From Myxococcales bacterium (GTDB lineage Bacteria; Myxococcota; Bradymonadia; UBA7976; UBA1532): a stretch of 7,339 nt of DNA. A program made the position numbers and the translations under genes. Each line of letters begins with the position of its first letter. Position 1 is the stretch's first letter. The notes beneath the pieces were generated by a model. That model worked only from the letters and a program-made list of their open reading frames with translations. It ran no database searches and had not been told where the DNA came from. The DNA lies in the NCBI GenBank assembly GCA_020430675.1, contig JAGQJJ010000180.1:1-7339 (forward strand). Reading direction: 5' to 3'. Shown here piece by piece: positions 1 through 6,000 of the stretch.

Positions 1-70
1 CCGAAAGCGTTTTCTTCTTCGTGAACTTGACGGTCAACGTCGCAATCCCGTTTTTATTTTAATCGTTATG
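1..70. other. Short AT-richer region downstream of the giant gene
   Basis: Seventy bases follow the stop codon and are clearly less GC-rich than the gene, with a TTTTTATTTT run at 51-60 on the plus strand. An 11-base interrupted palindrome TTGAC-G-GTCAA lies at 27-37 but is too tight for a good terminator hairpin. On the minus strand a TTG at 35-37 opens a short frame to the left edge (MTVKFTKKKTLS), and on the plus strand a frame ends at a TAA at 60-62 (VNLTVNVAIPFLF). Either could be the edge of a neighbouring gene; neither can be decided from so few codons. No clear promoter or terminator is seen. Confidence 0.4.
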
Positions 71-3000
71 CTACCAATAAGATCTACCCTCGCCTTCTCC
101 CTCGCCCTCGCCCTCGCCTTCGCCTTCACCCTCGCCTCCGTTGGCGCAGTTGGGCGTGCTCGACCACGGCGTGCCCAGACAGGCGATCTGGCCGATGGGG
201 AACGTCACCGACAGCCCGGCGCTGAACTCCAGGAAGTTGTCGAGCGGGTTCCAGTCGAGCTGCAGCTGGGCGGTGGCGACTCGGAAGTCGACGCCCCAGA
301 CGCGATTATTGCGCGGGCAGGGGTCGTCATCGGTGCACCAGCCCCAATCCTTCGGGCCCTGCTGGATCTCGTCGCCTGGCGACGGGTTCTCGTGCGCGAT
401 GCTGATGCCCAAGCCGAAGCTGACCTGGGCGCCGCCGCCGGCGTAGATGCCGACGATGCCCGAGCTGGACACCAGCCAGTTGAGCGCGCCGCCCGAGCCG
501 GTGAAGCTCACGCCCCAGCCACTCACCCCGCCGGGCGAGGCCTGGTTCCATTTTCGGCCGGGGATCAACCCCGGCCCGTTGATGCTCGGCGTCGGTGGCG
601 GGAAGCTGACGCTCAACCCGAAGCTGAAGAACAGCCATACCGATTGGCTGTATTTGCCAATGGGTGAGTTGTCGAACAACACGATCGACACATCGAAGCC
701 AAAAGACAGCAATGGGATCTGCGGGATGGGTATGCTGAACCCGATCGCCGGCCAGTACAGCGCCGTGCGTTCGCGCGCCCATTTGTAGCGCGCGTAGTAG
801 CTGGTGCCATAGAGCAGCCCCGGCCCGAGGCCGCCGATGATGCCAAAGATGTCCCAGCCATTGACCGCGATGGTGGTCAGCACCGCGACGATCGAGATGC
901 TGATCGAGATGCCGACCAGCCCGAACTCGCCGGTGGGATCGGCGTAGTGGATGGGATCATCAAAGGCATACACATACCGGTTGAGCGACCGCGGGTCGTT
1001 CATGTCCGGCTGGGCCTTGTCGGGCGTGAAGAAGCGCCGCATGTCGGGCGAGTACCAGCGCGCTCGCAGGTAGACGAGGCCGCTGTCGGCGTCCGCCCAC
1101 TCACCGGCATACCCGAAGCCACCGACTGCGGTGCCATCGATGGCATTGCCGAAGGCATCATAGGTGCGGCGCTCGATGGTGCCATTGGGCCCCACGATGG
1201 CGCGCACCGAGCCGCGGAAGTCGGTGATGAACGCCTGGAACTCGCCCGACTCGACGTCGTAGCGGCCCAGCACGCGCTCGGTGTCGTGCAGATAGCGCAC
1301 CTTGAGCGCGCCCTCGCCGTCGCGGATCTCGATCAGCTTGGCCCACGCGCCGCTGCGATCCCAGACGAAGCGCTCTTCGTCTGGGCCCGAGCGCCGTGAG
1401 AGCAGCAGGCCGTCGTGGTCGTAGGTGTAGCGCACATCGACCGGCACCGCGCCGGCTCGCGTGAAGCGCGCCAGCCGGCCCACGCCGTCATAACTGAAGC
1501 GCTCGGCCAGGTTGGCCTGCCGGCGCTCGATGAGCCGACCGTTGGCATCCCAGGTGTACTGCCAGCGGTCATCGTCCCGCAGGCGGTCGTTGCGGTCATA
1601 CGAGAAGTTGCGCGTCGCGCCGTTGACCGTCAGCCGGATGAGGTTGCCATCGGGGTCATAGGCATATTGGCGTGTCTGCGCCCCGCGGCCGGGCTGCGTG
1701 ACCGTCTCTTCGGTCAGGCGGCCCACCGGGTCATAGGCATAGGTCACCCGCCGGCCGTTGGTCTCATCGACGCCGATGATGCGGTCATTGCGGCGCCGCA
1801 GGTCTTCGCCGTACACCGCGCGCCCGGCGGCGTCGACGGCGCGCAGCGAAGCGAGCCGCCCGGCGACGTCATGACCCATCGCGGCTTCGGCGATGCCATT
1901 GAAGTCGACCTGAAGCGGCCGTCCGGTGCGATCGCGCGTCAGATCAACTGCCGCCCCGTCCGGGTCGACCACGCGGTTGAGCCCATCGCGCACGTCGTAG
2001 CCATACTCGATGGTGCCATGCTCGGTCGACGTGGCGTGGCGCAGCCCGAAGCTGTCGATGCGATAGTCGACCGAGGCCCCCAGCTTGTCGGTCCAGGTGG
2101 CCAGATAGCCATTGTTGTAGAAGGCCGCGGTGTGACCCACATCGTCGGTGTGGCCCGTGGTGAAGCCGCTCTGGTCATACTCGAACGTGTCGACCACGCC
2201 ATCGGGGCGCTCGCGGCGCAGGATGTGGCCGTCATCGTCGAACGTATACTGCGTCTCGCCGCCATCGGGGTCGACGCGCGTGGTGGCATGGCCCTCGGCG
2301 TCGTATTCGATGCGCGTCACCTCGCCCTCGGGCATGCGAATCTCGCGCATCTCGCCCAGCGGGCCGTAGATGACTACCGTCTCGTCGCCGTTGGCGTCGA
2401 CCACGCCCTCGAAGTTGCCATGGCTGTCGGTGTTGAAGCGCACCTCGTGCCCGGCCGGGTCGACCAGCGACTCGACCTCGTAGTGCACGCCGTAGGTCGC
2501 CTGGTAGCGGCCGCCATCGGGCAGCGTCCACGAGTCGCGCTGGCCGTTGCCGTTGTAGGTGACCCGCACCGCGCTGTCATCGGGCGCGATCATCGCGGTC
2601 ACGCGGCCCTCTTCGTCGTACTCGTAGCGTGTGGTGCGCTGCTCGGGATCGGTCGACGACGTGGCGCGGCCGTTGGCATCATAGGTGCGCTCGATGACCG
2701 TGTCGCCGCCGTTCGAGCTGAGCCGCGTGGCCCGGCCGAGCGGGTCGCGGGTGATCTGCACCGCCCGCCGGCCCGCGCCCTGGCGCACCACGCGCCCCGC
2801 GGCGTCGTACGCCTGGCGCATGGTGAAGCCGCCGGGCGTGGTGACCGCGGTCGGCCGGCCGAGCGCGTCGAGCGCGCGCTGCAACGAGCCGCCGCCAGGC
2901 AGGTCAACGCGCGTGACCTCGCCGCCTGGCTCGTAGTGCGCGACCAGCCGCGTGCCATCATGCTGCTCGATGGCATTGGGTCGACCGAGCCCGTCGTACT

Positions 3001-6000
3001 CATAGCGCGTGACCCGTCCCGCCGCGTCGGTCGCTTCGGTCACCGAGCCGGTTTCATCGCGCTCGACCGACGTGCGCTGGCCATTGGGCAGGGTCACATT
3101 GTCGAAGATGCCATTGTCACCGAAGTCATAACCCCAGGTGACCTGCGACTCGCCGGCGCGGTTCTGGAAGGTATGCACGTCGCGCGTCAGCTTGCCATCG
3201 CGATTGGTCAGCTGCCACAGGGTGCCGGCGGTGTCGACGTACTCCGAGAGCTTGCCCGAGCCATCATAGGCATAGGCGATGCTGTTGCCTTCGGGATCGG
3301 TCACCGCGGTCGCCCGGCCCTGCCCGTCGTAGCTGTACTCGGTGCGCGCGCCGGTCTTGTCGATCTCAGCCGATACATTGCCGGCGGCGTCGAACTCGCG
3401 CGACTCGACAAAACCCATGGGGTCGGTCTGCCGGAACAGGCGCCCTTGATCGTCGTACTCCAGCGTCGAGCGGCCGCCCATGGCATCCACGGTCGCGCTC
3501 AGCCGGCCGGCGGCGTCGTACTCGAACTGCGACACGTTGCCGAGCGGATCGGTCTCGGAGGTCAGCCGGTTGGCGCCGTCGAAGGTGAAGCTGCGCCGGT
3601 TGCCGAGCGCGTCGATCGCCTCGACGATATTGCCCCGTGGGTCATAGCGCAGAATCGTCGGGCTGCCGCGCCGGTCGGTCACCACCTCTTGCCGGGCGAT
3701 GACATCGTGGTCGATCTCGAGCCTGGTGCCATTGGGATCGACGATCGCGATGATGCGACCCGTCGAGTCATACTCGGTCAGGCCGGGCACCGCGCCGCGC
3801 GGGTCGATGATCTCGGTCAGGTCGTGGTTGAGGTTGTAGCGCAGATCGGTGCGCAGACCCTCGGCGCTGACCACGGTGACCAGGTCGCCGCGGCCGTCAT
3901 AGGTGTAGCGCCACTCGCGCCCATCGGGCAGCGTCATCCGCGTGATGCGGTTCTGCGCGTCGCGATCGAGCAGCAATGACACGCCGCTGCTGTGATGCAC
4001 GCCGCGGTTGTCAAAGACCAGCGACTCGGTCTCGCCCTGAATGCCCAGCACGCCGCGGGTGCGGCTGTAGCGAATGCGTCGGCCATCGGGCAGGTTGAGC
4101 ACGAAGATGTCGGGCCGCCACTCATCGAGCACGTCGCCGGCCGGGTAGAACAGGTCGTTGACGCGCCACAGCGCCTGCGGGCCTTCGACGATGAGCTCGG
4201 CGTCGGGGTCGGTGCCGGCGATGGGGATGAAGCGCACATTGGCTTCCTGGAACCCAAAACCGCAGGCGACAAACTCGGGCGCAAACGCGAAGCGATACGA
4301 CTGCTCGCCGAGCAGGATGCTGACCGTGTGTGGATCGGCCTCGCTGAACTGGCCCGGCGGGCCGAACACGCCAATGCAGCGGCCGTTCCAGCTCCAGTCG
4401 AGCGCCAGCGGGTTGGGGATCTCGATGCGGCCGCCGCCGATGTCGACCGTCCACGCGATGCCATAATCGCCGAGCTGCTTGCGGCCCGAGTCATAGATGC
4501 GATCGACGGTCAATGGGATGCCCGCCAATGGCACCCGCGCGTCGGGGAAGACCAGCCGCCGGCTGCCGAAGTGCAGGCCGGGCGCGACAAAAACGCGCGT
4601 CTCGGCGGTGGCGCTGTTGCCGAATACGTCTTCCACGCGCAGCCGCAGCCGCCAGCCGCCCGGGTCGAGGCCGGTGACATCAACCACGCCCAGCTCGCCG
4701 TCGATCACCGGCGCGGTGCCTTCGGCGAGCAGAATCCAGGCATCGGCGTTGCGCGCGTCGACGGGCGCCATCGACAGGCCGTACCACGCGAGGTCTTCGT
4801 CGTTGGCGGTGCCGATCACGTCGGTCCACTCGCGCACGTCGACCGCGTCCCGGGGCGAGGTGATGGCGGCGGCCGGCGGGCCGTCGTCCACCGCGCCCGC
4901 CGGGTGTACGAAGACCGTCGTCTCGACCCGCTCCTGGTTGCCGGCGTTGTCGGTGACGATGACCTCAACCTCGTGGCGGCCGATGCCATCGGGCGTGAAG
5001 ACGGCGCTGCCATTGGGATCGAGCGGCACGGGCTCGCCGTCGACCGTCATCTCGATGTGGGCGATGCCGCTCGGGTCGTTGGCGTTGACCTGCACCGTCA
5101 CCGGTTCGCCATCCGCCGGCTGGCGCGGGTTGACGTTCACCTGCACCGTGGGCTGCTGCCGGTCATCGTCGTCGGTGACAAAAAGCGTATGCACCGCCGG
5201 TTCGCTGACCAACCGGCCGTCGCTCACGGTCAGCTCAACGCGGTAGCGCCCCGCCACATCGGGCACCAGCAAGGCGCGCGCGGTGTTGGCGTCGCGCAGC
5301 CGCACGGTGCTGCCGACCGGCGCTTCGATGATGCGCCAGGCGAAGGTGATGGCATCGCCGCGCGGGTCATTGGAGCCGCTGCCATCGAGGATGACCGGAT
5401 CCTCGCGCTCGACGCGCCCCGGCGCGTCGATGCGGGCCACCGGCTGCTGGTCGACGAGGATGATGCCCTCGGCGGTGTCGGTGCCTTCGGCGTTGCTGAC
5501 GTCGACCCGCCAGCGCGCGTCGCCGGTGCCGGGAAAGGTCACCGTGAGCACGGGCTGGTCAAGCCCGCCGCCGACGATCGTGGCGCCGGGCACGATCCAA
5601 CGGAAGCGCAGGTTGGCGCCGATCGAGCGGCTGGCATCGAGGGTGAACACCGTGTGGTGGTTGTCCTGCGAAGGCATGCGATCGGGCGAGACCCGGGCGC
5701 GCGCGTCGAGGCCGCCGGCGATGACCTCGACCACCACGCGCTCAAAGGCCGCGTTGCCAAAGGCATCGACCGCCTCGGCGATGATCTCGACCGGGCCAAC
5801 TTCGGTCACCCGGAAGCTGGCCTGACCCCGGTTGTCGAGCGCCAGCGGCGCGTCGTCGACCGTCAGCGTGAGGCGATCGATCGGGCTCTCATCGCGGGCG
5901 ATGACCAGCACCTGGATCTCTTCGCCGACATAGGCTTGCAGCTTGTTGACCACCAGATACAGCGTGGGCGCGTCGATGTCTTCGCAGATGTCTTCATCGG

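Larger units (their letters stand above)
74..925 (-). other. Unrecognised C-terminal domain after the RHS core (residues 2130-2413)
   Basis: About 283 residues occupy the position where polymorphic RHS toxins carry their toxin. I recognise no nuclease, deaminase, protease or ADP-ribosyltransferase motif. It starts with a very hydrophobic stretch (2131-2150) and a Gly-rich one (2156-2170), then a basic YYARYKWARER segment. After that come many alternating polar/hydrophobic, aromatic- and Gly-rich stretches such as LSFGFDVSIVLFD (2202-2214), VWLFFSFGLSVSF (2225-2237), the Gly/Ser-rich run 2263-2306 and 2337-2372, which look like beta strands. Four cysteines (2326, 2332, 2378, 2389) could pair as disulfides. 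The domain resembles a beta-barrel or membrane-interacting beta structure more than a soluble enzyme, but that is inference from pattern only. Confidence 0.6.

Noticed and set aside
27..60. Palindrome TTGACGGTCAA followed by TTTTTATTTT as a rho-independent terminator on the plus strand
   Set aside because: The palindrome leaves a loop of only one to three bases, is AT-containing and lies 13 bases from the T run; a GACG/CGTC stem is only four pairs. It also faces the wrong way for the giant gene.
80..85. AGATCT palindrome at the end of the Gly-Glu tract as a possible insertion junction
   Set aside because: A single six-base palindrome has no meaning by itself, and no flanking repeat or target duplication is seen.
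68..667. 199-codon plus-strand open frame starting with a Leu/Ala-rich stretch resembling a signal peptide
   Set aside because: It is the same in-register antisense effect; the hydrophobic start (FSLALALAFAF) is just the reverse complement of the Gly-Glu tract.
1133..3967. 63-base periodicity that could suggest a CRISPR array or DNA satellite
   Set aside because: The period is the 21-residue YD repeat; units share only motif codons and are not identical, and there are no constant repeats with unique spacers.
1415..3979. 854-codon plus-strand open frame opposite the YD repeats
   Set aside because: It is in exact register with the minus-strand codons, so a stop can appear only where the sense strand uses TTA, CTA or TCA. 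Those codons are rare in this GC-rich gene; the frame ends at the TCA of Ser1112. Its translation is a low-complexity mirror of the YD repeats with no domain pattern.
4497..5246. 249-codon plus-strand open frame
   Set aside because: It is Ser/Thr/Arg-rich shadow translation opposite clear Ig-like and RHS entry domains, with no recognisable motif and no ribosome binding site.
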